From Catenulispora yoronensis (lineage in GTDB: Bacteria; Actinomycetota; Actinomycetes; Streptomycetales; Catenulisporaceae): 64,000 bases of DNA. The notes below the pieces were generated by a model that was not told where the DNA came from, searched no databases, and worked only from the letters and a program-made list of their open reading frames with translations. A program made the translations under genes and the position numbers. This document shows, in pieces, positions 16,323 through 25,339 of this stretch; the stretch's first letter is position 1; each line of letters starts with the position of its first letter. Location: NCBI RefSeq assembly GCF_039531695.1, contig NZ_BAAAQN010000016.1, positions 62,001 through 126,000 on the forward strand, in the 5' to 3' direction.

Positions 16323-19300
16323 TCAAGAAGCAGTCACCTTCACCCCCAGCGACCCGTACACCAACCCCAACGGCACGATCTGCACCGTGTAAGACCCGGC
16401 CGCCAGCGCCGTCATCGTGTACAGCGTGCCGCTGCTGCCACAGCTGAGGCTGCCGCTCTTGATCTGAGCACCGGTGTGATCGAACAGGTAGTAGAACACT
16501 GACGAAGTACCACAAGTCCCGCCGGTGATCGTCGTCGCACCCGCCAGCGTCACGTTCTTCGCCGTCGGGTTGCTGAAGGCGATCGACACAGCCTGCGCCG
16601 CGACAGTCGTCTTCACCGACGTCAGCGGGCCGTTTTCGGTAGCCGTCGCCGACGACGTACCCGTGCCGAACACCTGGGCGCCGTACTTACCCGTCTGCGG
16701 GCCCGGCGGGACGATCAGCACCTTGTAAGAGCCCGCAGCCAGGGTGGCCGTGAACAACTGGCCGCTGGTACTGCACGTGAGGCTGGTGTTCTTCACCTTG
16801 GTGCCCGTGCTGTCGTAGAGGTAGTAGTGCACTGATGAGTAGTTGCAGTTGCCAGTGATCGCCGCCGAGCCGGTGATCGTGACCGCCTGGCTGGTCGGGA
16901 CGGTGAACCCGAACGCCACCGATCGCGAGGCGACCGTCGTGGTCGCGGAGACCGGGGCACCGGTCAGCGCCGCCGTCGCCGACGCCGCCGTGGCCCCGAA
17001 CACCTGCGCCTCGTAAGTACCGGTGACCGGCCCCGGCGGCACGATCAGCAGCGTGTAAGTGCCCGCCGCGAGCGTCGGGGCGAACAGCGCGTCCGCGCTT
17101 CCGCAGCTGAGGCTCGTGTTGTTCAGCTGCGTGCCGGTGTGGTCGTAGAGGTAGTAGTGCACTGATGAGTAGTTGCAGTCGCCGGTGGTCGCCGACGAGC
17201 CGCTGATCGTGACGGTCTGAGCGGTCGGTACGGTGAACCCGATCCCCACCGACCGGGAGGCGATCGTGGTCGTCACCGAGGCCGGCGTGCCGTCCAGGGC
17301 GGCGGTCACCGGCGGCGTCGCCCCGAAGACCTGGACCCCGTAGGTACCGAGCACCGGGCCCGGCGGAACGGCGACCACCGTGTAGGAGCCCGCCGCCAGC
17401 GTCACGCCGTACAGGGCGCCCGCCGTTCCGCAGGTGATGTTCTGGTTCTTCAACTGCGTGCCCGTGCTGTCGTAGAGGTAGAACTTCACCGACGAGAAGT
17501 CGCAGTCGCCGCTGGTGATCGTCGCGTATCCGGCGATCGTCACCGCCTGGCTGCTCGGCACCGTGAAGCGCACCGCCGCCGCCTGCGAGGCGACCGTGGT
17601 GGTCACCGCCTTCGGCGTCCCGTCCAGCGTGGCGACCGCCGGAATGCTCCCGCCGAAGACCTGGACGCCGTAGGTGCCCGTCACCGGCCCCGGCGGGACC
17701 GCCACCACCGTGTAGGCCCCGGCTGTCAGGGCCTTGCCGAACAACAGGCCGGACGAGCCGCAGCTCAGGCTTCCATTGCTGACCTGGGTACCGGAGTGGT
17801 CGTAGAGGTAGAACTTCACCGACGTGTAGTCGCAGTCGCCGATGGTCACGGCCGAGCCGGTCACCGTCACCGCCTGGTCCGCCGGAAGCGTGAACCCGAC
17901 CGCGACCGACTTGGCGGCGGTGGTCGTCGTCACCGAGGCGGGTGTGCCGTCCAGGGCCGCGGTCGCCATCGACGCACCGGCGCCGAAGACCTGGATGCCG
18001 TAGGTGCCCGTCACCGGCCCGGGCGGGGCGATCAACATCTGGTAGGACCCCGCCGCCAGCGTCGGCGAGTACAGCACGCCGGCGGAGCCGCAGCTCACGC
18101 TGCCGCTCTTTACCTGGGCGCCGGAGTGGTCGTAGAGGTAGAACTTCACCGACGTGTAGTCGCAGTCCCCGCTGCTGATGGTCGCCGAGCCGGTGATCGT
18201 CACCGCCTGACTGGCCGGGACGGTGAAGCTGACCACCGCCGACTGCGAGGCGGCAGTCGTCGTCACCGACGCCGGCGCGCCGTCCAGCGTCGCCGTCACC
18301 GCCGTGGAGGACGCGCCGAAGACCTGCACGCCCAGCTTCCCGGTCACCGGCGCCGGCGGGACGATGAGCACGGTGTACGACCCGGCGGGCAGAACCGGCG
18401 AGTAGAGCATGCCGGCGCTGCCGCATTGCAGGGTGCCGTGGGTCACCTCGGCCCCGGCGTGGTCGTACAGGTGGAAGACCAGCGACGAGTAGTCGCAGTC
18501 GCCGTTGGTCAGCGTGGAGGAGCCGGTCACCGCGACGGTCTGGCTCGCCGGGTTGACGAACCCGATCGCCACCGACTGCGCCGCGATGGTCGTGGTGACC
18601 ACGTCCGGCGTGCCGTCCAGCGTCGCCGCCGGGGTCCCGGCGCCGCCGGCGGTGGCGAACAGGCTGTACGTTCCGACCATGCCGCCGGAGTCCACCGCCA
18701 GCAGGTAGCTGCCCGCGGCCAGGACACCCAGGCTGGCGACGCCGCACTGCCCGTGGGCGATCGCGGTGCCGGTGCCGTCCAGCAGCCGCCAAGTCAGCGC
18801 GGTGCTGTAGTCGACGGTCGGGCACGAGGCGATGTTCAGCAGCACCGGCGATCCGTCGGACGGCGCGGTGAGCGTGTACATGTCCTGCGACGCCACCGTC
18901 TCGAACCGGCCCGCCCCGGCCGCCGCCGCGCCGTTGACCACGTTCGGCGACACGGCCAGCGGGAGGGTCGTCGCGAACGACTGCGGCGCCTCAAGATTCA
19001 GCGCGTAGCCGCCCGCCACACCGCCGGCGCTGACCACCAGTCGGTAGCCGCCCGCCGCCAGCGGACCGAGGTTCGAGTACGAGCAGCCGCCGTTCGCGGC
19101 GGTCGCCCCGGTCGCCGTGCTGACCAGCTTCCAGCGCAGCGGCGTGGAGTAGCCCGCCGTCGGGCACGTGGTCACGTCGAGATTGAGGAACTGGCCGTCG
19201 GACGGCACCGTGAACGTGTACGCGTCCTGCGAAGCACCCGTCTCGAAGTAGCTCGCGCCCGGCGTCGAGGCCCCGTTGAGCGTGTTCGCGGTCGTCGTCA

Positions 19301-22300
19301 GCGGCAGCGTCACCGCGAACACCTGCGGCGACAACAGATCGAGCGTGTACGGGCCCGGTGTGCCGTTGGCCGCGACGAGCAGCGTGTAGGAGCCGGCCGG
19401 CAGCGTCCCGAAGTCCGAGTACGAGCAGCCGCCGTAGCCGGCGTGGACCACGGTCTGGGTCGCGGCGTCGAGCAGCTTCCAGGTACCGGGGGAGTAGTTG
19501 TCCGACGCCGGGCACGACCGCAGGCTCAGCGCGAGCTGCGCGCCGCCGGCCGGGACGGTGAAGGAGTACGTGTCCTGCGAAGCGCCGTCCTCGAACACCC
19601 CCGCCCCGGTGGTGGCGGTCCCGTTCACGGTGTTCGCGGTCACCGACAGCGGCACGGTCGCCGCGAAGGACTGCGGAGCCTCCACGTTGACCGTGTACGA
19701 CCCGACGACTCCCGGACCGCCGACGGTCAGCGTGTACTGTCCCGCCGCCACCAGGCCGAGATCCCGGGCGTAACAGCCCCCTGAGGCGGTCGTGCGGCCG
19801 GCCGCCGTCGCCAAGGTCCAGGAGATGTCGGCCTGGCTCGCGGTCGGGCAGGAGCCCATGCTGAGGTTCAGATGCAGGCCGCCGCTCGGGACGGTGAACG
19901 AGTACACGTCCGCCGATCCGGTGTTCTCCAGCGTTCCGGCGCCCGCCGCGGCGGTGCCGTCGACGGTGCCGGCCGTGACCGCCAGGGGGAGTGCGGCGGC
20001 GAACGTCTGCGCCGGTACGAGCGTGACGCCCACCGCGATGTTGTCGACGGCGAGGCTGGTGCCGATGAGGCCCCGGAACCCCGACGGCGTCAGCTGCACC
20101 TTCAACTCGTCGCTGTACTGCGGGGTCGTCATGGTGATCCGGTACCGCTGGTAGGGCGCGCCCTGCGTGGTCTGGCCCTGGCCCAGCGCGGTGAGCGTCG
20201 CAGGCCCCGACGACACGCTCGCCGTGGTCGGCGTGAACGAGAGCACCGCGGAGGTCGCCGGGTCGCCGACCTTCACGGTCAGCGTCTGGTTCTGGGCGTT
20301 GGCACTGGTGAGGCCGATCGCGTAGACGTCGAACGCGACCGTGGCGCCGGAGTGGTCGGGCAGCGACGGGACGGTGAAGCTGTACCCGCTGCCGTCGAAC
20401 ACCGGCCCGGCCGTGGTCGTGCCGCCGATCGACTCGGTGCTGTCGGGGCGGAAGTTGCTGCCGATCGCGCTTTCGAAGTTCTCTGTCACCGTGCCGGCGG
20501 CGTCGACGGTGTGCGCGGCGGAGTCCTGAAGGACGTCGGTGACCGCGGCCGCCGCCTTGGCGTAGTTCGCGTCGCCGGTCTGGGCGACGTCGAGCATGCA
20601 GGCGTCGAACTGCGGACCGGCGGGCACCGCTTGGGCGTTGCAGGCCTGGCGGGCGAGGTCCTGGTCGGACTGGGCGAAGTCGGCCAGCGTCACCACGTTC
20701 GAGGGGAACGTGAGGTCGGTGTACGCCGCGGTGTCCATGCCGTCGTCGTAGGTGAAGTCGGACTGGTTGTCGGTGAGCCGCCAGGAGTTCGCGTACGTGC
20801 CGTCGATCACCGCGGCGGTCGGCGAGGTGATCGGCGTGCCGTCGGACGTCACCAGGTCGTTGCCCGGGATGCCGTCGTTGTTGCCGAGCAGGCCGGTGGT
20901 CGGCACGCCGGGGGCGATGTCGAAGCCGAGGCTGCTGTCACCGAACGCCAGGCGGGCGTTTCCCGCGCCGAAGGTCGCCACGAACTTGTTGCCGTTGCGG
21001 ACCAGTACGGCCCCCTGGCCGAAATCGGTCAGCTTCTGCGAGGACGGGATCGGCACCCCGTTGACGACCGCGTCGCCGTCCTGGTTCAGCTCGACATAGG
21101 ACCCGTTGATCGAGAACGCCACCGAGTCCACCACGGTGAAGGTTCTGGAGCTGCCCTGAGGCAGGAATCTGGCTTGGACGTCGAGGTTGAGGCTGGGGAC
21201 GTGGACCACCTCGAACTCGCCCTGGTCCTGGAGGTCGTAGGCCAGTCCGTCCAGGGTCGTCATGTGCGGGTCGCCGAACAGGTGCCAGTGCATCATCGCC
21301 CAGATCGCCAGCAGTATCGCCGCGGCGATGACCGGGGCCAGGAACAAGGCGCTAAGGGTGACGAACCCGGCGTCCATCGCGACTTCCGCCGCCGCCAGCT
21401 CGGCGGCGTCCAGACCCAGCGCCGCCGCGTCGCCAGCGGCGATGTCGGCGCCCGCCGCGGCGACCTCCTGGGGCAGGCTTTCGATCAGCGCCGCCCACTC
21501 CGCGTCGATGGCGTCCGGGGCGGCGTCCTCAGTGGCCTCCTCGAGCGCCGTCAGGGCGTCGCGGTTCAACGACACCATGACGGGCTTGGGCAGCGGGTGG
21601 AACGCCGGGGCGAGGATCGGGCCGGTCAGGTACCACAGCTCGGGGTGGTCCCGGACGAAGTCCCAGATGTCGTCGACGCCGTTGTGGTCGGCGTCGACGC
21701 CGATGGTTCCCTGGTAGCCGCCGTTCTTCTCGTCCTGGTCGCTTCCCCGTTGCCGCGGAGGGCATTCGACCTTGGTCCGGGAGATCCGGATCACGCCGTC
21801 GTTCGCCGGGTCGCTGTAGGTGTGGAACTGGTAGTAGGAGTGCTTCGTCGGATCGTCCTTGCAGGCCGGTTCGAGCTGGACCTTGAAGTCGTCGCTGATC
21901 GGCGGCGAGAAGTGGTAGGCCGCGGCCGGGTGGCCGCCGGCCGGCCAGTCCGCCACGTACTTGGTGACCTCGGCCACCGGGTCGTCCGTGCTCCAGTTGC
22001 CCTTCATCTCCACCAGCCCGACCGGGCCCGCGGCCTTGGTGCGGTCGTACAGGAGCAGGTCCGGGCGGTTGCTCTTGGTGGGCGAGGCGGGGTTGGGGAG
22101 GATCGTCTCCCACTGCAAGTTGGCCGTGACGCCCGTCGCCGCGCTGTCGCCGTATACCCCGGCCGCGTTCAGCTGGGCGATCACGCGGTTCTGGGCGATG
22201 TTCTCGGCCTGGAGGCGCAATGGCTTGCAGTCCACGATGTTGTAGGTCGCGTTCGGGACCAGGGCGCGCGGGTCGCTGACGCAGCGTACTGACGTGTAGC

Positions 22301-22784
22301 TCGCGGTGGCCGGGTTGTACACGTAGCCCAGCGTGCGCCGCGTGGATATCGAGAGCCCGGCAATGCAGCGCGGGCCGCCCGGATCGGGGATCGAGGTGTC
22401 GGTGCTGTTGGGCGAGCAGGGCGGCAGGACGAAGTTCGGGGTCACCGCCGGGGCCGGGGCGGACGGCTTGGCGCCGCTCGGCGCCGAGGTCTTCGCGGGC
22501 GTCGTCGGTGAGGCGTCAGCGGTCGGCTGCTTCGGGGCGGCCGTGGATATCGGCGAAGTCGGGACCGTGGTTGCCGGATTCGTTTCCGCCGGGCTGGTGT
22601 TCGCCGGGCCGGTGTTCGCAGGGCTCGGATTCGTCGCGGACGGAGCGGCGCTCGACGAGTGCGGCGCGGTGGGTTTAGGCGGTGGGTCCGCGTTGGCGGC
22701 GACCGTTCCCATCGGCCCGGAGGTCGCGAAGAGGGCCCCCGCGACGATGATGGCGATTGAGCTCGCGAAACGACGAATCGGCAC
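16323..22784 (-). CDS. Very large exported protein: PD-(D/E)XK-like motif, VWD domain, 4+7 C-terminal repeats
   Basis: Predicted ~2,153-residue exported protein. A signal peptide (RRF then a hydrophobic core, ANA site) and a Pro/Thr/Ala-rich stretch to ~120 are followed by a globular domain (~140-350). This contains P-D-LLLYD then LVEMKGNW, which fits a PD-(D/E)XK nuclease core (Asp242, Glu259, Lys261), with WET upstream. A DADHNGVDD calcium-like loop, a hydrophobic helix (~474-498) and a VWD domain (~500-690; GDPHMTTLDG, then GLLGNNDGIPGND) come next. Four ~112-residue repeats (PQSFAxTxPL...SQDxYxFTVP...CxYSxLGxLAAGSY) precede seven ~109-residue repeats (LDGTPASVTTT...GDCxYSSVxFYLYDxTGT...GPVTGTYGVQVFG). 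GTG 22784 is preferred over GTG 22808 because GGGGGA lies seven bases upstream. Surface role; activity unproven. Confidence 0.7.
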   Translation of the reverse strand: MPIRRFASSIAIIVAGALFATSGPMGTVAANADPPPKPTAPHSSSAAPSATNPSPANTGPANTSPAETNPATTVPTSPISTAAPKQPTADASPTTPAKTSAPSGAKPSAPAPAVTPNFVLPPCSPNSTDTSIPDPGGPRCIAGLSISTRRTLGYVYNPATASYTSVRCVSDPRALVPNATYNIVDCKPLRLQAENIAQNRVIAQLNAAGVYGDSAATGVTANLQWETILPNPASPTKSNRPDLLLYDRTKAAGPVGLVEMKGNWSTDDPVAEVTKYVADWPAGGHPAAAYHFSPPISDDFKVQLEPACKDDPTKHSYYQFHTYSDPANDGVIRISRTKVECPPRQRGSDQDEKNGGYQGTIGVDADHNGVDDIWDFVRDHPELWYLTGPILAPAFHPLPKPVMVSLNRDALTALEEATEDAAPDAIDAEWAALIESLPQEVAAAGADIAAGDAAALGLDAAELAAAEVAMDAGFVTLSALFLAPVIAAAILLAIWAMMHWHLFGDPHMTTLDGLAYDLQDQGEFEVVHVPSLNLDVQARFLPQGSSRTFTVVDSVAFSINGSYVELNQDGDAVVNGVPIPSSQKLTDFGQGAVLVRNGNKFVATFGAGNARLAFGDSSLGFDIAPGVPTTGLLGNNDGIPGNDLVTSDGTPITSPTAAVIDGTYANSWRLTDNQSDFTYDDGMDTAAYTDLTFPSNVVTLADFAQSDQDLARQACNAQAVPAGPQFDACMLDVAQTGDANYAKAAAAVTDVLQDSAAHTVDAAGTVTENFESAIGSNFRPDSTESIGGTTTAGPVFDGSGYSFTVPSLPDHSGATVAFDVYAIGLTSANAQNQTLTVKVGDPATSAVLSFTPTTASVSSGPATLTALGQGQTTQGAPYQRYRITMTTPQYSDELKVQLTPSGFRGLIGTSLAVDNIAVGVTLVPAQTFAAALPLAVTAGTVDGTAAAGAGTLENTGSADVYSFTVPSGGLHLNLSMGSCPTASQADISWTLATAAGRTTASGGCYARDLGLVAAGQYTLTVGGPGVVGSYTVNVEAPQSFAATVPLSVTANTVNGTATTGAGVFEDGASQDTYSFTVPAGGAQLALSLRSCPASDNYSPGTWKLLDAATQTVVHAGYGGCSYSDFGTLPAGSYTLLVAANGTPGPYTLDLLSPQVFAVTLPLTTTANTLNGASTPGASYFETGASQDAYTFTVPSDGQFLNLDVTTCPTAGYSTPLRWKLVSTATGATAANGGCSYSNLGPLAAGGYRLVVSAGGVAGGYALNLEAPQSFATTLPLAVSPNVVNGAAAAGAGRFETVASQDMYTLTAPSDGSPVLLNIASCPTVDYSTALTWRLLDGTGTAIAHGQCGVASLGVLAAGSYLLAVDSGGMVGTYSLFATAGGAGTPAATLDGTPDVVTTTIAAQSVAIGFVNPASQTVAVTGSSTLTNGDCDYSSLVFHLYDHAGAEVTHGTLQCGSAGMLYSPVLPAGSYTVLIVPPAPVTGKLGVQVFGASSTAVTATLDGAPASVTTTAASQSAVVSFTVPASQAVTITGSATISSGDCDYTSVKFYLYDHSGAQVKSGSVSCGSAGVLYSPTLAAGSYQMLIAPPGPVTGTYGIQVFGAGASMATAALDGTPASVTTTTAAKSVAVGFTLPADQAVTVTGSAVTIGDCDYTSVKFYLYDHSGTQVSNGSLSCGSSGLLFGKALTAGAYTVVAVPPGPVTGTYGVQVFGGSIPAVATLDGTPKAVTTTVASQAAAVRFTVPSSQAVTIAGYATITSGDCDFSSVKFYLYDSTGTQLKNQNITCGTAGALYGVTLAAGSYTVVAVPPGPVLGTYGVQVFGATPPVTAALDGTPASVTTTIASRSVGIGFTVPTAQTVTISGSSATTGDCNYSSVHYYLYDHTGTQLNNTSLSCGSADALFAPTLAAGTYTLLIVPPGPVTGTYEAQVFGATAASATAALTGAPVSATTTVASRSVAFGFTVPTSQAVTITGSAAITGNCNYSSVHYYLYDSTGTKVKNTSLTCSTSGQLFTATLAAGSYKVLIVPPGPQTGKYGAQVFGTGTSSATATENGPLTSVKTTVAAQAVSIAFSNPTAKNVTLAGATTITGGTCGTSSVFYYLFDHTGAQIKSGSLSCGSSGTLYTMTALAAGSYTVQIVPLGLVYGSLGVKVTAS

Positions 22785-22818
22785 GGAACAGTCCCCCGAA
22801 TCAGGCACGCAATGCTAC

Positions 22819-22858
22819 GACTTTCATAAAGTCTGTCAGCAGCATAATCTGGGGTCAA
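22819..22858 (-). promoter_or_regulatory. Promoter-like region of the giant exported protein gene
   Basis: On the minus strand TTGACC (22858-22853) and CAGACT (22835-22830) are separated by 17 bp. The downstream half overlaps a perfect inverted repeat GACTTT-CAT-AAAGTC (22819-22833), a possible operator. The stretch is noticeably AT-rich for the window. Confidence 0.45.
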
Positions 22859-22892
22859 TGTCCTGCGATCGCTGTCGCGCCGGACGCGGCGG

Positions 22893-23981
22893 CTACCGAA
22901 GATCGTCGACGGATGCCAGAGCTCTGCCGAAATCCGCTCGGGCTTTGTCCAGGGTCGAGTTCGCAGGTCCCTCGGGCCGGAGCCACTCGGTCAGATCCGG
23001 GGCCTCGACGACGAACCGCCCTGGTGTGACTTCGATCACAGTCCACTGCGACAGGTCCGAGACAAGACCCATATGCTCCTGGGTGAGGAGTTGGATACCG
23101 TGCGCGTCGGGGACGAGCCGGCTCCACAACTCCGCGTGCCCGCGCAGGGCGGCCGCGGTGACCTCCGGCCGCAGCGGCGGCAGCGCCCGGCTGCGCGCGT
23201 CCCAGGCGTAGGCCTGGTGCGGCGTCGGCGCCACGAAGGCGAAGTGTGCCTGCGCGGCCTCGGCGATGATCGCCGCGCGGGCCCGCTCGACCTGGACCGT
23301 TTGCGGGGCGGACGGGTCATGGACCTGATACACCGCCTGGCCGTTGGGGCCGATCTGGACGAACGCCGCCCGGGACGCCCCCTCGTCGGCGTAGCGCAGC
23401 GCGCCCGAGGAGCTCGCCCGCAGTACGGACGACAGGTGCGCCGCGACATCCTTGCTCGTGTCCAGCTGGTTCATCCCGGCACTGGACAGGTAGGCCTCGC
23501 CCCCGGCCTCGGACGCCCACTCCACTGCCCGCTCGCACCAGTCGTCCGCTGTTCCACCGGCCCCGGCCCCGACCCCGAGCGCTGGCGCGGCCAGCGCGAC
23601 GTACGCCGTCACCATCGGCTCCGCGAGCTGCGAGATCCACTCCGGCAACCGGACCAGCGGCGTGGCGCCGATCTCGCCGGACAAGCCGCCGGCCCGCAGC
23701 TCGCCGACGAACGCTTCCAGCCACACAGCCACCGCGTCCAAGTCGGACAAGTCCATCAACTTCACGGAGACGCCCGCGATACTCGCCGTCGGCGCCGCGC
23801 CCCAGATCCGCTCCGCGGCCACGTCGTTCGCCACGGCGACGCCCCGGCCCGCCACGTCGAGCACCGTCGACTCGTCAGTGCCCTGGGACACGAACTCGAC
23901 GCGGACGTCGTCGAACCCGTTGTCCTCCAACTGCCGCAGAATGCCGGCAACGTCGACGCGGACACCTTCGTGGTTCGCCAT
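22893..23981 (-). CDS. Hypothetical protein, about 362 residues
   Basis: Not recognised. Predicted soluble, mostly alpha/beta protein without signal peptide or membrane segment. The N-terminal ~110 residues contain a DVAGILRQLEDNGFDDVRVEFVSQG segment with a strand-helix pattern. The middle is Ala-rich helical with a short hydrophobic segment (VTAYVALAAPALGVG). The C-terminal third has a strand pair ending WTVIEVTPGRFVVEAP. ATG 23981 is preferred to an in-frame TTG three codons earlier. It lies downstream of an alpha/beta hydrolase gene on the same strand, separated by a hairpin, so it is probably its own transcription unit. Confidence 0.65.
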   Translation of the reverse strand: MANHEGVRVDVAGILRQLEDNGFDDVRVEFVSQGTDESTVLDVAGRGVAVANDVAAERIWGAAPTASIAGVSVKLMDLSDLDAVAVWLEAFVGELRAGGLSGEIGATPLVRLPEWISQLAEPMVTAYVALAAPALGVGAGAGGTADDWCERAVEWASEAGGEAYLSSAGMNQLDTSKDVAAHLSSVLRASSSGALRYADEGASRAAFVQIGPNGQAVYQVHDPSAPQTVQVERARAAIIAEAAQAHFAFVAPTPHQAYAWDARSRALPPLRPEVTAAALRGHAELWSRLVPDAHGIQLLTQEHMGLVSDLSQWTVIEVTPGRFVVEAPDLTEWLRPEGPANSTLDKARADFGRALASVDDLR

Positions 23982-24094
23982 GCCGCCCAAAGTACCGGCG
24001 CGGCCCGGTCTACGGTGCGGCGAGCCGCCCGGGCAGACGAAAGCGGGCCCGCCCGCCCCTGTCCGGGACGAGCGGACCCGAGTCGGACCCGAGT

Positions 24095-24113
24095 CGGACC
24101 CGAATCGGGTCCG
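24095..24113. terminator. Short hairpin downstream of the esterase gene
   Basis: CGGACCCG-AAT-CGGGTCCG forms a perfect 8-bp stem with a 3-nt loop just past the esterase stop. It sits inside a run of three imperfect GTCGGACCCGA repeats (about 24072-24104). Confidence 0.55.
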
Positions 24114-24122
24114 GGATCGACC

Positions 24123-25097
24123 TCAGCTGTCGTGCAGCGCGTCCTTCAGGGCCGCGATCGCCAGTGTGCGGGCGATATTGGCGGCACGGGTGTCGCGCAA
24201 GCTGTCCAGCAGGAGGAAGTCGTGGACCATGCCCGCCACTCGGACCGCGGTCACGTCGACACCGGCCTCGCGCAGCTTGTTGGCGTACTGTTCGCCCTCG
24301 TCCCGCAGCACGTCGGCCTCGTCGGTGATGACCAGCGTCGGCGGCAGTCCCTTCAGCTGCTCCAGCGATGCCTGCAACGGCGAGGCATACGGCTCGGCCC
24401 GCTTGGCCGGGTCGGTGGTGTACGCGTCCCAGAACCACTTCATCCCGTCCCGGGTGAGGTAGTAGTGATCGGCGAACTGGAGGTAGGACGGGGTGTCGAA
24501 GTCGGCGTTCGTCACCGGGTAGAGCAGCACCTGAGCCTTCAGGTCGATGCCGCCGCGATCCTTGTTCATCAGTGCGAACACCGCCGACATGCATCCGCCG
24601 ACGGACTCGCCGGTCACGGCGATGCGCGAGGTGTCCATGCCGTGCTCGGCGCCGTTCTCCAGCACCCACTGGCCCACGGCGTAGTTCTGCTCGACCTGCG
24701 TCGGATAGCCGTGCTCGGGCGCGCGGTCGTAGACGGGGAACACGCCCACGGCGTCGGCACCCACGGTGAGTTCACGGAAGATGCGGTCGTGGGTCCTGTC
24801 GTCACCGAAGACCCAGCCGGCACCGTGGATGTAGATGACGACGGGAAGCGGCCCGGTACTGCCCTTGGGGCGGATGATGCGGGTGTTCACCTTGCCCCAC
24901 TGGCCGGCGTCCACCACGACCCAGTCCTCGTCCACATCGGGACGAGGCACGCTGGGATCGCTCTGCAGCTCGGCCAGGATCTCGCGACCCTTTTCCGGCG
25001 GGACCTCGTAGATCCGGGGATGCGGATCCGTCGCCTCGCACAGCGCCTTCGCAGCCGGTTCGAGATAGGGGGTGATGGGCGGAGGAAGCTTTGTCAT
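24123..25097 (-). CDS. Alpha/beta hydrolase of the hormone-sensitive-lipase family
   Basis: Predicted 324-residue cytoplasmic esterase. The HSL-type oxyanion motif HGAG (91-94, for the usual HGGG) and the nucleophile elbow GESVGG with Ser165 (usual GDSAGG) are in the expected order. The acid is probably in ITDEADVLRDEGE and the histidine in GMVHDF near the C-terminus. The family hydrolyses short-chain carboxylic esters. ATG 25097 is preceded by GGAGAG, and the conserved fold begins soon after it; an in-frame upstream extension is not conserved-looking. No obvious partner gene. The substrate is unknown. Confidence 0.85.
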   Translation of the reverse strand: MTKLPPPITPYLEPAAKALCEATDPHPRIYEVPPEKGREILAELQSDPSVPRPDVDEDWVVVDAGQWGKVNTRIIRPKGSTGPLPVVIYIHGAGWVFGDDRTHDRIFRELTVGADAVGVFPVYDRAPEHGYPTQVEQNYAVGQWVLENGAEHGMDTSRIAVTGESVGGCMSAVFALMNKDRGGIDLKAQVLLYPVTNADFDTPSYLQFADHYYLTRDGMKWFWDAYTTDPAKRAEPYASPLQASLEQLKGLPPTLVITDEADVLRDEGEQYANKLREAGVDVTAVRVAGMVHDFLLLDSLRDTRAANIARTLAIAALKDALHDS

Positions 25098-25339
25098 GTG
25101 CTCTCCAGGTATCGAGCGCGCCACGGCGGAACCAAAGTTCTGGCGCGCTGTCCTGCGCAGCCGGATGACTGCCGTCGACGGCTGCCCAAGGGCAGCCCGG
25201 TCTCGGCGACAATCGTGACAAAGCCTCCAAATGCCCGCAACCGGACCGATCGCCGTCGCCGCCCTCCCACCACCTCCTGGAATTGCCTGGAATGCCAGGT
25301 CAACCATTCAGGCGACAGAGCGCCTTGGCGTCCGCTGAA

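Noticed and set aside
16323..18615. Regular repeats that could suggest a CRISPR array
   Set aside because: Units are ~327 bp, diverged, and encode in-frame protein repeats.
22785..22808. GTG 22808 as start of the giant exported protein
   Set aside because: GTG 22784 has a better placed GGGGGA site and gives a standard signal peptide.
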